In this document: positions 11,255 to 23,968 of the stretch, in pieces
Layout: each line of letters starts with the position of its first letter
Numbering within the stretch: the first letter of the stretch is position 1
Source: Arabidopsis thaliana
Taxonomy: Eukaryota > Streptophyta > Magnoliopsida > Brassicales > Brassicaceae
Direction: 5' to 3'
DNA length: 64,000 nt
NCBI RefSeq assembly: GCF_000001735.4
Contig: NC_003074.8
Location: 21,087,261 to 21,151,260 of the forward strand
Notes under the pieces: generated by a model
What the model saw: the letters and a program-made list of their open reading frames with translations, nothing else
Told to the model about the DNA's origin: nothing
The model's database searches: none
Made by a program: the position numbers and the translations under genes

Positions 11255-13043
11255 TCATTTGCGATCAAGAACCCAAACGGCTGGCCAGTAAACAGACCCA
11301 AACCACAACTTTCCATCATCTCTTTCATAAGCCTCGCTTACATACTTCATTGTCTTTCCTTCTTTGTCCTCAAGTAACTCAAGTACCTCTCCCGTCTCGC
11401 CGGAGATTTTCACGGCGACTCCGTGCGGTTTAAATCCGTTAATAAAAGCAATCACGTACTCCAGTTTCATTGTCTTTTCTACCAATTTCCCAAGCCATTT
11501 GTACTTCACAATCAATCTCCCTATCAGATTTTTCTTGCAGTGTAAACCAATCCAAAAGTCTCCAGTTGATGTCAGCCGGATGTTGTCAGGGTAACCTGGG
11601 ACCTTCGCAAAGATATCACGAGTCCCGGCTTTGGGACCTTTAATCCAGTATCGGTGGACAAGACTTGTGCCGGACTCGCATGTAATTAGAAAAGACCGGT
11701 CTTTGTTTAGAGCCAAACCGTTGTTACAAACGAGATTGTCCATGATAACTTTGGCTTCTTTCGTCTTCTTATCGTATCTGATCACTCTTCCCGACCGCTC
11801 CCCACTGACAGCCACGAAAAATACGTCCCTGACCAACACACATCACATAAAGTTTAATTTAATACGCTATTTTTGCAAAAACAAACAAATATTGAAGTCG
11901 TATATATAACTCTATGTCGCAAATGCTCGGATCATTATTCCTAAGTACATGTATAAAAAAGCCTATTGAATACCTGAAATGATACTTGTCACTACTATCA
12001 TTGAAGTAAAAGACATCTTCCTCTTCGTCTATATCCCCTTGGTTAGCAAACATAACTTTACGACCTTCGGCTTCATCAACAATTAACTCGGCCAAGCCTC
12101 CCTCTGGTCCAACTTTCATGAGCCCCAAGTAACCATCACATATGTACAAATCTCCCGTTTTCTTCTCGAAAGTAAGTCCTAATGGCCTTCCACAAGTAGG
12201 CACTACTTCAGTTTTTGAACAGTTCCCTCTTCATATACAACAAGGTTATAAAGTATCATTAGTTAATTTACTTATTTGATTTTTTCAGAAAAGCCTACAT
12301 AAACAATACATATCAGGTGACCAGTTGACAAGCCACAAGGATTTGGCTGACACAAATCTATCTCCTTATGAGTGTGGAATTCTTCATTGAATTGTATAGC
12401 AAAATAAATTTAAGTTTCCCTTTTTCGTTAATATGCAAAAAAAAAAGGAGATATAAAATATAAAACGTTGGAACTAATTGGGACGGATCCACAGAATGTT
12501 TGCACAAGAATATTTAGATATTCAAACTTTAAAATCAAATTATAAAACTCAGGCTGATTCACTGCAAAAAATCTTGGAAAACAGAAACAAACATATTATT
12601 TGTTCTTTACTCTCATAACTTATTAATATTCTTACTACACAACACAAGAGTTCCCAGATCTCTCGGGTACTTTTCATCAACTTATTTGGTATTTGGTTTA
12701 GATAAATTATGTGTCGATGTACGATGACAAAAGACGTTGTAAATATTTTAAATAAAAACCTGTGAGGAGATGTGTAGGCAAAATCAACCCAGCCGAGATC
12801 ATCGCCGCGCCACTTGAGAATACGGCCGTCCACGACCGCAGCATAAGGACCTTCTCCTTTTGGGTCAAACTCAATGCTCTCCGGTCCAGCGACAGGAATT
12901 GGTATGGTCTTAGCCATTGTCAATACATTTTTGGCGCCCTCTAAATTTTCCGGCACAATTAAGGTTTGATACGAGATTACGGACAAGACAGCAAAAACAG
13001 CCGGAACGGCAAACCAAGTCGGAATTTTCTGATTAATGGGCAT
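11255..13043 (-). CDS. SSL9: Strictosidine synthase-like protein (SSL9)
   Basis: Exons 12760-13043, 11974-12228 and 11255-11828 join in frame to 370 residues. Same exon plan and phases as SSL8. N-terminus MPINQKIPTWFAVPAVFAVL with a hydrophobic anchor, then GPESIEFDPKGEGPYAAVVD, CGRPLGLTFEKKTGDLYICD, GDIDEEEDVFYFNDSSD, PGYPDNIRLTSTGDFWIGLH, PHGVAVKISGETGEVLE and DGKLWFGSVYWPAVWVLD. It is much closer to SSL8 than to SSL10; the acidic GRKVMFANQGDIDEEED stretch is identical in both. The best view is a local duplication producing SSL8 and SSL9. Enzyme activity cannot be assigned from sequence. A perfect TGACGTCA lies about 880 bp upstream. Confidence 0.9.
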
Positions 13044-14392
13044 TTTTCCGCCGGAACAAGAGATATTGTTGACTGTTGGTATGTATGAGTAAATGTTGCT
13101 AGCTCACATATAGGTAAAGCAATTTTATATAACATCCAAAAATAAGGGTTATATTTTTCTTATTGTTTATGTGGATGCATATATATACACGTATCCCTCA
13201 TTTCGCTTGAAGGGCCAGTTGTCTAATAAAGAATAAATGCTGCGACGAATCCATGCATTGATTCAACGAAGGCGACGATGTTAGTTTTTAGATTGAAACT
13301 TATCGTAACGTGAAGGAAAATGACGGACAGATCACAGATGTACGTTTGAAGTATTCGCGCAATTAATATTTCACATCATAAAAAATGACGGTCAAATTAA
13401 AAGAGAAACATGAAAAGATTGTGTTTGGAACGAGAAACGTGAGTAAGAAGCGACTTCTCTAATTAACGTAAATATGAATGTGCGACAATTTGACTGCTTT
13501 CCGGACCCTTCGACATTTTAGAATAAATTAAAATTGAAGCTGGCTATATTTGATTTTAACCTCGTTGTGCTGGGATTTTGTTTGAGGTATATAAAGTTTT
13601 TACGTGGATTAAGGTTAATTAGAAATTCACTTCCTTTTAACTATTTCAAAAACAAATCACATTTTGGACATTTATGATTATAACCGCTTTCAGTGACAAA
13701 AAAAGATTGGATTTCTGTGGTTCAGAAAATTAGTTTAAATTTTGGTCTAAAAGCTTCCAGTTTGAAGAAAATAAAATAAATCGGATATATACGTTGCCGA
13801 CTAAGTAAAGTCAAACCCTACATGACAACAAAGTGTAAATACAATTTCACGAGACTTCATTCTCGACCACATAACATGAGTCACAGATGTGTCCTCTTCT
13901 GACATAGCCACCACGACTATTACTGACGTCAGATATAAGTACTATCGCAAGAAAAAACGTGTCTTGTATCCATGTTGATCTTTATCATAGGATCATCAAT
14001 TTTGAATCTTCCATATAACAATTCGTTATATCAAGCAGTTTATCAACATACAAAACAGATTTAACTATATCTGCTATATACGCTAGTAAGGTGGATTATT
14101 TTATGAATGAGAGTCTGATCTAAACAAAGACAATGTACCAAACTACGTGTACGTTTCTGACATTTTAGATTAGATGATTTGACAATTGACACCTTTAAAA
14201 TGTCACCATATGATTACCATATATGTAATAAACAGTACCAGTACAGACACCTTTTTTAAACTTAAAAGTATACACATGGACGTCAAAAACAAACAGCAGA
14301 AATAGAATTAACGTGCACATAGTTGTGACAACGTAATACACATTTAAACTCATATCCATGCAAAGACAATTAAGTCTGAGCAAAGTAGGAAA
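13044..14392. other. SSL9 upstream region
   Basis: Promoter-side interval of SSL9 and 3' flank of SSL10. Contains TGACGTCA at 13924-13931. Otherwise AT-rich, with no credible ORF or transposon ends. Confidence 0.55.
13924..13931. promoter_or_regulatory. TGACGTCA bZIP/TGA-factor palindrome
   Basis: A perfect 8-bp palindrome that is a known optimum for TGA and other bZIP factors, 881 bp upstream of the SSL9 ATG and downstream of SSL10. Relevance to SSL9 is inferred from position. Confidence 0.45.
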
Positions 14393-15944
14393 CTACAAAT
14401 CATAGACACCAAGAAAAGGCACGAGAACAGAACCAATCCAAAGCTTGCCGTCTTTCTCTTCCACTTCACTTATAAACCTCAATGTCTTTCCTTCCTTATC
14501 CTCAAGTACCTCCAAAACCTTACCTGATTCACTCAGCTTTATGGCTGTAGCATGAGGTATTCCTCCAGTGAACAGCGAGTGCAGGCGTTGGGGACTGATC
14601 GGAAGTCTAAGCACCAAATCCCTGAACCAAGTTTGAGTAAGTGATAGTTTCGCGAAAAGACCTTTCTTTGAGTGTAAAGCGACCCAGAATTCTCCATTCG
14701 AGTTTCTTCTGATGTTGTCAGGGAAACCCGGAAGCTCAGCAAACACTTGGTGTGTTCCTGCGTTTGGACCAGAGAGCCAAAGTCTTAGAATCTTGCAAGT
14801 AGTTGTTTCGACTACCAATACAAAAGACCGGTCTTTGCTTAGTGCAACGCCGTTTGCAAATGCAAGGCCTTGTAATAAGACTGTCGCTTTCTTGCTTGAT
14901 CTATCATACTTGATAAACCTTCCAGTCTTATCGACGTTCAAAACAGCAGCTAAGAATTGCCTGAAACATGCCAACACTTTGGAGTTAAATCATCATCACC
15001 AAGATAAAGCCAAGACTCAAACATCAAAGTAAGAAAGTTCTTAGTTTCATAAAACATGGATACTGATCCAACATAGTTTTTTGAAAAGAACGATGAGAGT
15101 TTAGGGTGTTTCTATTCATGTTACCTTCTCTGGAATCTGGCACTAGTATCTGTAAAGTAAATCACATCTTCCTGCTCATCAATATCCAAATCATTAGTGA
15201 AACGAAACGGCTGCCCCTCAGCTTCTGTAACCAGAGGTTTGGCTAAACCACCAGCAGGACCAACAACAAGAAGGCCAAAGTAGGCATCCGCTATGTAGAG
15301 ATCTCCGGTTTTCTTATCGAACCGCAACCCTAATGGCCTTCCACACACATGCTCCAACTCTGGTGCAAATGGGCGAGCACACTCCTGCCTACAACCATTT
15401 ACACAAGTAGTAACAGTTGAGTAACAAAGAGTTCTAAAAATGCCGAAACATATGTATATGTCTCACTAAAACCTAAGGCTATGTTACCTCTAATCAAATC
15501 CAATGAATGTTTCTCCACAATTCATACAAAAAGACAACAACTTTGACAAAACACTGAGCAAACATTTCAATTCCACAATTGAAAAACAGAGCAATTAACC
15601 AATTCAGAATCACTCCATCGAAAAGTGTCAAACTTTCTTTGAAAAATGTACCTGTTAGACGATGTGTGAGCGAAATCTGACCATCCAAGCGGTTCACCGC
15701 GCCATTTCAAGATACGACCATCTGAGACACCAACGTACGGACCTTCACCTGCTGGATCGAAAGCTATACTCTCAGGACCAGAGGCTCCGGTTAAGTTAAC
15801 CACTTTCGCCGACGGGAAAACATCACGCGAACCGGAGATTTCAGGCGGTGCGAAGATGCCAGAACCGGTTTGAGAATTCTTGACAAGGATTGCGAGAACC
15901 GCTGCAATCACTGTTAAGAACACTGTAATGATCATCATGGTCAT
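14393..15944 (-). CDS. SSL10: Strictosidine synthase-like protein (SSL10)
   Basis: Exons 15652-15944, 15125-15388 and 14393-14960 give 374 residues. The start is the ATG at 15942-15944 (MTMMIITVFLTVIAAVLAIL, a signal-anchor helix); the frame runs further upstream only to a GTG and then a stop. Family blocks: GPESIAFDPAGEGPYVGVSD, CGRPLGLRFDKKTGDLYIAD, PGFPDNIRRNSNGEFWVALH, GGIPHATAIKL and DGKLWIGSVLVPFLGVYDL. Compared with SSL8/9 it has an Ala/Pro-rich segment after the anchor, NDLDIDEQEDVIYFTDTSA in place of GDIDEEED, and a different C-terminus, so it is the older member of the array. Predicted ER/vacuolar/apoplastic soluble propeller; substrate unknown. Confidence 0.9.
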
Positions 15945-16200
15945 GGTGATTGGTGCCTTGGTAGTAGTCAGTGAGATTTGCACTCTGCTTCTACTGTTAC
16001 GAGAGCTTCTTTACTTTTGTTTCTCTCTTCTTTGGAGAAAAGTCTTAAGGTTAGAGAAATTAGAGAAACTTCCTTATAATTGTTGTTTAATTCAGATTTA
16101 GCCTAATTAGTTGTTAAGAGATCAATTATCCCCAGAAAAGATTGAAATGAAGAATACGAAACTAACATGTTAATGGACTTTATTGAAGCCCATTTGCCGG

Positions 16201-16268
16201 CCCAATTTAGAACATATAATGTTTTAAGCAACCAGTTTCTGTTGAGATTATGCCCAATTTAGAACATA
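16201..16268. repeat. 16-bp direct repeat CCCAATTTAGAACATA
   Basis: Exact copies at 16201-16216 and 16253-16268, period 52 bp, about 260-320 bp upstream of the SSL10 start. No wider similarity between the copies seen. Confidence 0.8.
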
Positions 16269-17263
16269 GTAATCTTGAGCCATTTCTTTACGAAATGGTA
16301 TTTTATGTAAAATTTTGTCTGAACATAAGAAAATTTCAGAAATTAGATAGATTCTTCAAAAATAAAAAAAATGGGAGAACAAATGATACAAATACATTGA
16401 CTTCCCTTTTTAAAATCATAATTGATATTTCTTATAGTAAAAACCAAGAGAAATGTCACTAATGGTTTAAAATGAGTTAACTAGCTTGATAATTAAAAGA
16501 TCTTATATAGGAACACAATCATACAACCTTTATGAATTAAATGATACGTTACATGAAATATAAACTCACGCGATAGATAAAATAATAAAAGATTTGCTGG
16601 CAAAGGAAAAACAAGAAAAGCAAAAGGGATTTGGTGTGTCAATAATGTGGCTCTGTACTCCATCGGAGAGACACTTCCCGTATCTTGAATATGGCCTAGC
16701 AGCAACTGTAAGGGCATTTGTATTAAGTGTTGAGTTTAATCAATATTATTCTGATATTAAATCTTGAAATTTGTTGGCACAAATCTCGAAAGCAGAAATG
16801 AATGAATAGCGTTACATTTTCAAGTTAACGAAGTAAGGGAAATGAGTATTGCATGTTCACGATTTCGTACACTTAACTATACAATATTTGTATATTTAAT
16901 GAACGTTATTTGCTTAGTGAAACGGGTAAAAAACTCAGTAAGGACTGAAGAGTTTATACGTGTATTGTTATGGCTAGCAAAATTTAGAATCTAAATATTT
17001 AATTAGATTATAATAGGCATGCAATATATATAAAATTTGGAACTAATGAGTTGCAACTTCTCTTGTATTTTTCCTAGTAATTATTAATTAGTTGAAGTTC
17101 TAACTTCTAACTACAATTTTGTATGTACTCATCTATTTTGTTCAGTACACGAGTTAAGTATATTATCCCAATTCTGTCTACCTTTTTCTCTCTAAAATAA
17201 TATAATGGAACAAATGATAAAACCTAAATAATTAACATTGATGTGAATGAGAATAGTCTTATA

Positions 17264-17490
17264 CTCCTACTGTTTCATGAAGTTTGATATTTTAAGTTTT
17301 GGACATAAATTAAGAAAAAATAATTTTTCTATTTTTTAATTATTTTTTGTTAGTTTAATAATATTACTATTATTTCTTTCTTTTCACTATTGGCTACAAA
17401 CAAAATTAATAATTATATTTTTACAAAATATCAATCTCGGTGGAACAAAAAAAAAACACTAAAACATCAAATAACTTGGAATAGAGGGAG
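17264..17490. mobile_element. Stowaway-like MITE (Tc1/mariner type)
   Basis: A 227-bp AT-rich element without an ORF. The left end reads CTCCTACTGTTTCATGAAG then TTTGATATTTTAAG; the right end, read on the other strand, is CTCCCTCTATTCCAAGTTAT then TTGATGTTTTAGTG. These are imperfect terminal inverted repeats of the CTCCCTCYGTTYC type seen in plant Stowaway elements. Both ends are flanked by TA (17262-17263 and 17491-17492), the expected target duplication. The repeats have diverged, so it is an old insertion. Confidence 0.72.
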
Positions 17491-20400
17491 TATATCATAA
17501 TACCAAACACACTTACATTAATCGATTATAGTATTAAGAAAATTTATAAAGTTGTCGACATATGTATCAATCTGCATCTTTTCTTATGACACAGGAGAAT
17601 GGAAATCGACGACAAGAAAGGAAGGCTAATCAGATAGGGAACCTGTTACCTGATATTATGAGAGGAAGAAAGTTTGTAGCTAGAAGCCTATAATCATATA
17701 TAGCCTTTCTATGAAAGAATGCAAACATCAATAATGGTATTCTTTTTCTTATTAATACCAATAATGGAAATTAAAAAGTGAAAGATAAGGATCTATTATT
17801 GTTTCAATCTCTCTAAGTAACCACCACTGGTGTTCTTTTTGTTGTTGTTTATTAATCCAACTCAAGCTCCTTGGTGGTGAGTCCTTGCTGATGTTACAAA
17901 TATCTTCCAATCGTTGTGAATATATCAAGCAAAACAAAGTCTCGCAAACCTACCACATGATAACATTAAGTCCATGTGATGTGATCCATGCATGATGTTT
18001 CCATGGATCTAAGAAAATCCGAATCTATGGATATATCATGTCTCTCTTTGTAATTAGTTAATTCATTTAAACGTGTTGTTTTTACATTTACATCATTACA
18101 TGCATGTACATCTCCATATTTTTCTAAAAATTTCATTAAAAAAAAAAAAGTGAACTAACCTAAATAAAGTGTATTATCTCTTCAGACCAGACAAGATGAA
18201 TTATCTCTCCCTCTATATATATGTATAATTAGATAATTAAACAAAAAGTCTCACTTTGTGATTAGGTTTTTCTTTTTTTCAATTCCCGCTATAAACATAC
18301 AATATTATATTTGATAACACTTTCCCGTCCATTTTTAATTGCTTTTATTCGAACACGAATTACACACATGAAATTTTAATGTTAATGCGTTGTTGTCATT
18401 TTTCAAGAGTCCAAAACGAATGAGTAAAATTTATAGATGTTGATCTCTCTTTTTTTTCTTCGACAAATGTTGATCTATATATTTTTATTTGGGTATTCAT
18501 GATCAGGTAGTCACATAAAGTTCATAAAGAGCCCCAAAAAAATGTAATAGACTGAAGCATTTTTTTGGTGTAAATTATTACTCTATAAAACCAATTTAAA
18601 TAAATTGTAATAATACACGTACTTTCTATATATGGTTAAAATATGAAATCATATAGTATATGATAATGTGGGTCAACGGGAACAAGGAAATATTAATTAT
18701 AAAAAACATTAAATTGTCTAAACTGATCTACTTAACGTTATATAAACAAAATAAAAGATTGGTCTCATTTAATAAAATTCTCAAAACATGTGAAAGTTAT
18801 ATCGCTGCTGTATCGTTTAAAATTATGGCCGAGGTTTGGTTCACCGTATCAAGACCATAAAGCTCATTAAGCTAATTAAATTAGTAATATTGACGTAACT
18901 ACGTAATCGTGTGGTTCATACACACACCGACGAGTCGACTACTATATAATAATGCGAGTGTATCTACAAGACCGATTGGGTACAACCACTCAATGCACGC
19001 TGCGGTTTGATTTTCCTATAATTAAAAGTTGGTTGATTGTGATTAAAAAAGAAAAAAAAAAAATCCTCCGATCCAAATAATGTTTCATGTAGTTGACGAC
19101 AAAAACTATAATGTTGCGTCGCATAACATTTCGTTAAGCATAACCCACCTACTATTACAATTGAACAAAAAGTCTGAATTATAAATGTTGCAAAAAGAAA
19201 AGATCTATATCCTTATGCTTATCGCAACAATAAAGATGTCAACAATACAGAAAACAGCCATTAGTTTGTGTTTATGACTTATGAGTTACATAGCATAGAC
19301 ATATTCGCGTCTTTTATCATTACCAATTGAAATCATTCTAAGAAGATTATAGTTTTTGATTTTAAGTATATGTATGGACTATAGAAACAACGAATTTTTT
19401 TGCATATAATCACTCTGCTCTTTACTATATATACACGTGTAGGACATTATAGGTCTAAATAATCAGCCAAATTCTAAATAAGGTGAATTAACTATGCAGT
19501 GAAGAGGAATTAACTACGCTTCAGTTCTGGTCGAACTAATTCACGGACGATACAAATATCGTTCTATAGAAAATTGTATACAGACAGATATAGTAGTAGT
19601 AGTACAAATCTCATTGCAAGACAACGTCTTAACTCATCTTCCATCGAATAGATACTAAAATTAATCCCAATTACGTGAATAATTGATTAATCTGTAAAAT
19701 AAAATAATGTAGTTTATGGTTTTACTATTGGAATAGGGATAACTGAAAAGTAGAGAACAAAAGAAGCGACCATTAAGGAAAAAAGCCTGAAGACAAGGGA
19801 AAGAGAGAGGAGGGGCCATATTGTGTGCATGTTTTCTAAGCCAAGGAGTGCCCTGCCCTTCACATCACCTTCTACTACTTCACTATTTTATTTTTGGCCT
19901 TCTTTTATTATATATATTCATTTTTAATTATATACTCTTCAAAAAAGTTAATTCTATCCAATAGTTTTTATCAGTGAATTATGGTGTGTTAAGTTTTAAT
20001 TTTAGTTTAACTACATCCGAGTTAAATTAAAGACATATATATAAGTACCCTATCTAGTATTCAACTTTTCTACTTTACTTTTCTTTCTATTTTGGTAATT
20101 ACTAAGAGTACTTTCTTACTCTCTCTATATATATAGCTAGATGATACACGGCATATAAATGAAAATAGACCTGAATGCAGTATATCGAAGATATCATCGA
20201 GCAAAAACAACCCACAAAAGGATACTAAAAACACAAAAATAAATGAAATTTAAAACGATCAAATATCATAACGAGGGATATAAGCCACTCAACTACCTCG
20301 CTTCGCCCGAAAACTACTCGGATTACGTTCATTTCATTGCATGTGGTCCATTTCACATGTCACTATGACACACATCCACCAAATATGACATTCTCAGTTC

Positions 20401-21741
20401 ACTTCTATCTACATAAAAACCAATTATCATATATTGTTTAAGCGTTTTATTATTTTTCGTACCTAATTTATATATGCTTACGTTAACAATTAACATGTTA
20501 ATTAAATTATCGTGTTTATCTAATAAATATCAAATGTTTTATTTTTTTCTGTAAAGTAAACTGGACGTTTGAACTAATAAACACAAACACAAATAATTTG
20601 TTCGAATTAACAATCTAATAATAAATTTATAACATGTTCTAGAGATGGAAATGTCAATAAGTTTGGTTCTTCTTTCGGCTTTTTAGGTCAGTGAGAAAAA
20701 ACTATTACGTCCTTTTTCCAACTGAATATCATTGTTGGTCAGATTCGAACCCAAATACTTTGATAAAACAGCCGGTCTAAAAGTGACGAGTGTCTCGTAA
20801 TGTTTTATCTAGGGTCAAAAGCTGTGATGATGATGAAGGTGTTTGTGTTAGAAAGAAGAAGAAGAGAGAGAGAGAGAGGGTACTCATAAAGGAGAAATGG
20901 ATGGTGGATATATTAAGAGAGGATATGTAATAAATTGAAGATCCATTGTCTACTATTGTGGATTAAAAGCATTGTCTTCCCGACATTGTGGATTACCATT
21001 AAATAGACAACTCGATCGAGCCATATCTTTTTGGTCAAATCCACCATCCTTTGATTCCTTTTCTCATTTCTCCTTCCTCACCTTCTTTGAATTTTACTTG
21101 AGTGCCTTATTCTTTCATGTCTTTTATTTGGTCCACTGTGTTAAAAAAAAGTCGATTCTTTTTTATAAAAAAAAACTTGTGGACTCATCATGTTGAATTA
21201 CGGTAGTATTTCGGATTAATTGATAGAAGATTTCATTTCGGCTATAGACGTAAGAATAAACGAAAATACTTTGGAAATTAACCCTAATCCATGACCGATA
21301 TATATTTTTTTCTTTTCATCGATGGGCTTGATCTTTCCCAATTATCCTGGCTGGTTTGATATAAATCGTGGCAGTTGGATGCCTTGAACGCATAATGGGA
21401 GCTTAATCACCGTGTTTAAACATTGTGATTAGGCGAATAAGTCTTGTTGGATAGATTTTGACGTGTGACCCCAAAAGTTAGACACGTATCGGATATAGTA
21501 GATGGACATGTTGATAATGGCAATCATGATGATGGTGAATGGGGCATGACCATGGGAAACAAATCTTTGGAAGAGAATCGATTTAAAATTGCCATGTCGT
21601 TGCCACCACAAACCCAACTGCTCATTATTTCACGTTTTGCTGAATATTGTTTTCTCCATTTACGTATTAAATTTAATTGGAGCAAAAAAACAAGTAAACA
21701 ATTTAATGATATATGATAAACAAAAAAAGAGGCATCTTTGA

Positions 21742-21749
21742 TGACGTCA
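21742..21749. promoter_or_regulatory. TGACGTCA bZIP palindrome upstream of ARR9
   Basis: Second perfect TGACGTCA in the window, inside the longer palindrome ATGACGTCAT (21741-21750), about 1.05 kb upstream of the ARR9 ATG. Known as a bZIP/TGA-factor target; function here is inferred only from position. Confidence 0.4.
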
Positions 21750-22051
21750 TCTGTATCTCTCAAGATTTTGGCGGGTCCCGTTTCTCCATTTATTTCTTCA
21801 TGAATTTAGACTTCAAAGTGTGGGAAGACTTGATACATTTTAGTATATTATGAAGAAAACTAGGAGAAAAAGTTTTTAAGTTTACATGACTCTTTTTCTT
21901 CTTTCTCTTTTTTGAGAAAGGCGATTAATATGTTTGTTACGAATTAGACTACGGGAGAAATACGGTACATGGAAAGTGTGTTTTGCGGTACGAGAGAAGT
22001 GCGGTACGATTCAAATAGTTACAAAAATATATAGATACATATGTATATATA

Positions 22052-22770
22052 AAGATTTTGATACTGTTAAAGCACTGTTGCGGTGCGGTTTTTGTTACCA
22101 TTCACAATCTATATGTTTGTCGATACTTATATTTTTTTGTATTTATGATAAAACTTATTAAAAAAATGAAGATGATGATGTGATATGTTATACACATATT
22201 TTTTGTATAAAATTTTTATATAGAAAAGGATTTTTAGATTTATGCATATATGATATACTGTATATGTATATTTTCAAATATGGTGTAAAATACTAAAATC
22301 AAGCGGCTGTGGTAGTAGTATATAAAGCAAAGGCCACCTATTATCTAATCCTTAAAAATCCTGCAAAAGATTTGTTTTCATTATTTTATTTTATTTAGGA
22401 AACTTTGTCTTTTTTCCTTCCTCTGCGCTGTCTTCTTCAAAAAACAAAATATTTTGTTTTTTGTTCTATTAGTAACTTTGCTTTCTCCACAATTCAAAGC
22501 TAATTTAGTTCTATTCATTTTTCCCTCTCTCTTTTGCAAAGATTTGGTAGAAGAAGAAAAATAAAAAGAGTTATAATCAATCAGATCTTGTTTTAAGTGC
22601 AGACTCTTTATTTCTCTTCCTCACCTAAGCTTCAGCATCGTAAATTTAAAACTAAAATCGCATCAAATCCCGGAGATAGGAAAGAAAATAATTGATTGTT
22701 TCTAGTGAAGAACAAAAAAAAAAAAGTCGAAGACTTTACATCTGGGTTCATCGATTTGAGATAAGATCTT
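22052..22770. promoter_or_regulatory. Type-B ARR-like sites AAGATYTT near ARR9
   Basis: AAGATTTT at 22052-22059 and AAGATCTT at 22763-22770 match the extended binding motif of type-B response regulators, which activate type-A ARR genes after cytokinin. Shorter AAGATTTG cores occur at about 22370 and 22540. The 22763 site is in the probable 5' UTR. Such short motifs are common in AT-rich DNA, so only part may be functional. Confidence 0.4.
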
Positions 22771-22798
22771 CTTTATTTGTTATCTTCAAGTTTCTGCA

Positions 22799-23968
22799 AT
22801 GGGTATGGCAGCAGAATCGCAGTTTCATGTTTTAGCTGTTGATGATAGTTTATTTGATCGGAAACTTATTGAGAGATTGCTTCAAAAGTCTTCGTGTCAA
22901 GGTATAAATGTGTGTTACAAGAAAAAAGTCTCAATCTTTGTTTGATAATGGTCGAAGAAAGATCTAAGCTTTTTTCTGTGTGTTTGGTATTTATAGTAAC
23001 AACTGTTGATTCTGGCTCAAAGGCTTTGGAGTTTCTGGGTTTAAGACAAAGTACTGATAGTAACGACCCAAATGCGTTTTCTAAGGCTCCTGTTAATCAC
23101 CAGGTTTGCTCTTTTATTTTTGTAAATCACTTTTTCTTCTGTTTTTGTTGTTGTTGTTGTTGTTGTTATTGAAGTTGTTGTGTTTGATTGGTTGCTTTCA
23201 ACAGGTAGTTGAAGTGAATCTTATAATTACAGATTATTGTATGCCTGGCATGACTGGTTATGATTTGCTCAAGAAAGTCAAGGTACTTTTTTTTCCTAAT
23301 TTAAGAGGAAAGTTTTCATATTTTCAGTCAAGAAAGTGAGAGAATGTCAATAGGAGATGAGATTATATGCTATTTGATGTGTATAAATAAAATCTTTTGA
23401 TTAATCTGGGAATTATCTTGTTCTACAATTTTGCAGGAATCATCAGCTTTTAGAGATATACCAGTAGTTATCATGTCCTCAGAGAACGTTCCTGCAAGAA
23501 TCAGCAGGTAAAGAAAGATTGAACCTATGAAGTTTGAGTTTGTTCCCCTTTAGATTGTGGTTTCAATCTCTCATTTCCCCGGGAATTAATTGAAAATTTT
23601 CTTGTGTCTTGATCATGAACAGATGTTTAGAAGAAGGAGCTGAAGAGTTTTTCTTGAAACCAGTAAGATTGGCTGATCTTAACAAGTTGAAACCTCATAT
23701 GATGAAAACAAAGTTGAAGAACCAGAAGCTGGAGGAGATTGAGACAACTTCAAAAGTCGAAAATGGAGTCCCCACTGCAGTAGCTGATCCAGAGATTAAA
23801 GATTCAACAAACATTGAAATTGAAATCTTGCCTCTGCAACAAGATCTGCTATTAGTTCAACAAGAGGAGCAAACATTGAGTATCAACAACAAGAGGAAGT
23901 CAGTGGAAGAAGGGATTTCAACTGATAGAGCACGTCCTAGATTCGACGGTATCGCAACCGCTGTCTGA
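22799..23968 (+). CDS. ARR9: ARR9, type-A cytokinin response regulator
   Basis: Five exons (22799-22901, 22997-23103, 23205-23282, 23437-23507, 23623-23968) join to exactly 234 residues, the length of ARR9. The receiver domain shows the acidic pair Asp15/Asp16 in HVLAVDDS, the phospho-acceptor Asp80 in [17 protein letters not shown], and Lys132 in FFLKPVRL. After the receiver there is only a short Glu/Gln-rich tail ending [11 protein letters not shown], with no DNA-binding GARP domain, which defines type A. Known role: cytokinin-inducible negative regulator of cytokinin signalling, nuclear/cytosolic, closest to ARR8. Intron 2 carries a (TTG)n run at about 23143-23169. Convergent with CBL. Confidence 0.97.

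Larger units (their letters stand above)
15945..22798. other. Gene-poor interval between SSL10 and ARR9
   Basis: About 6.85 kb between divergent genes. I see no ORF with protein-like composition. It contains a 16-bp direct repeat (16201-16268), a Stowaway-like MITE (17264-17490), a G-box CACGTG at 19434-19439, a repeated ATTGTGGATTA at about 20950-20995, a TGACGTCA palindrome at 21742-21749 and AAGAT(T/C)TT sites near ARR9. Unannotated non-coding transcripts cannot be excluded. Confidence 0.55.

Noticed and set aside
15945-15983. Longer SSL10 start upstream of 15944
   Set aside because: The upstream codon is GTG with a stop just before; the ATG at 15942-15944 starts the signal-anchor helix.
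20741-20753. AGATTCGAACCCA, like a tRNA T-arm or SINE B box on the minus strand
   Set aside because: The flanks do not pair as a T stem, and no A box or acceptor arms are present at the expected distance.
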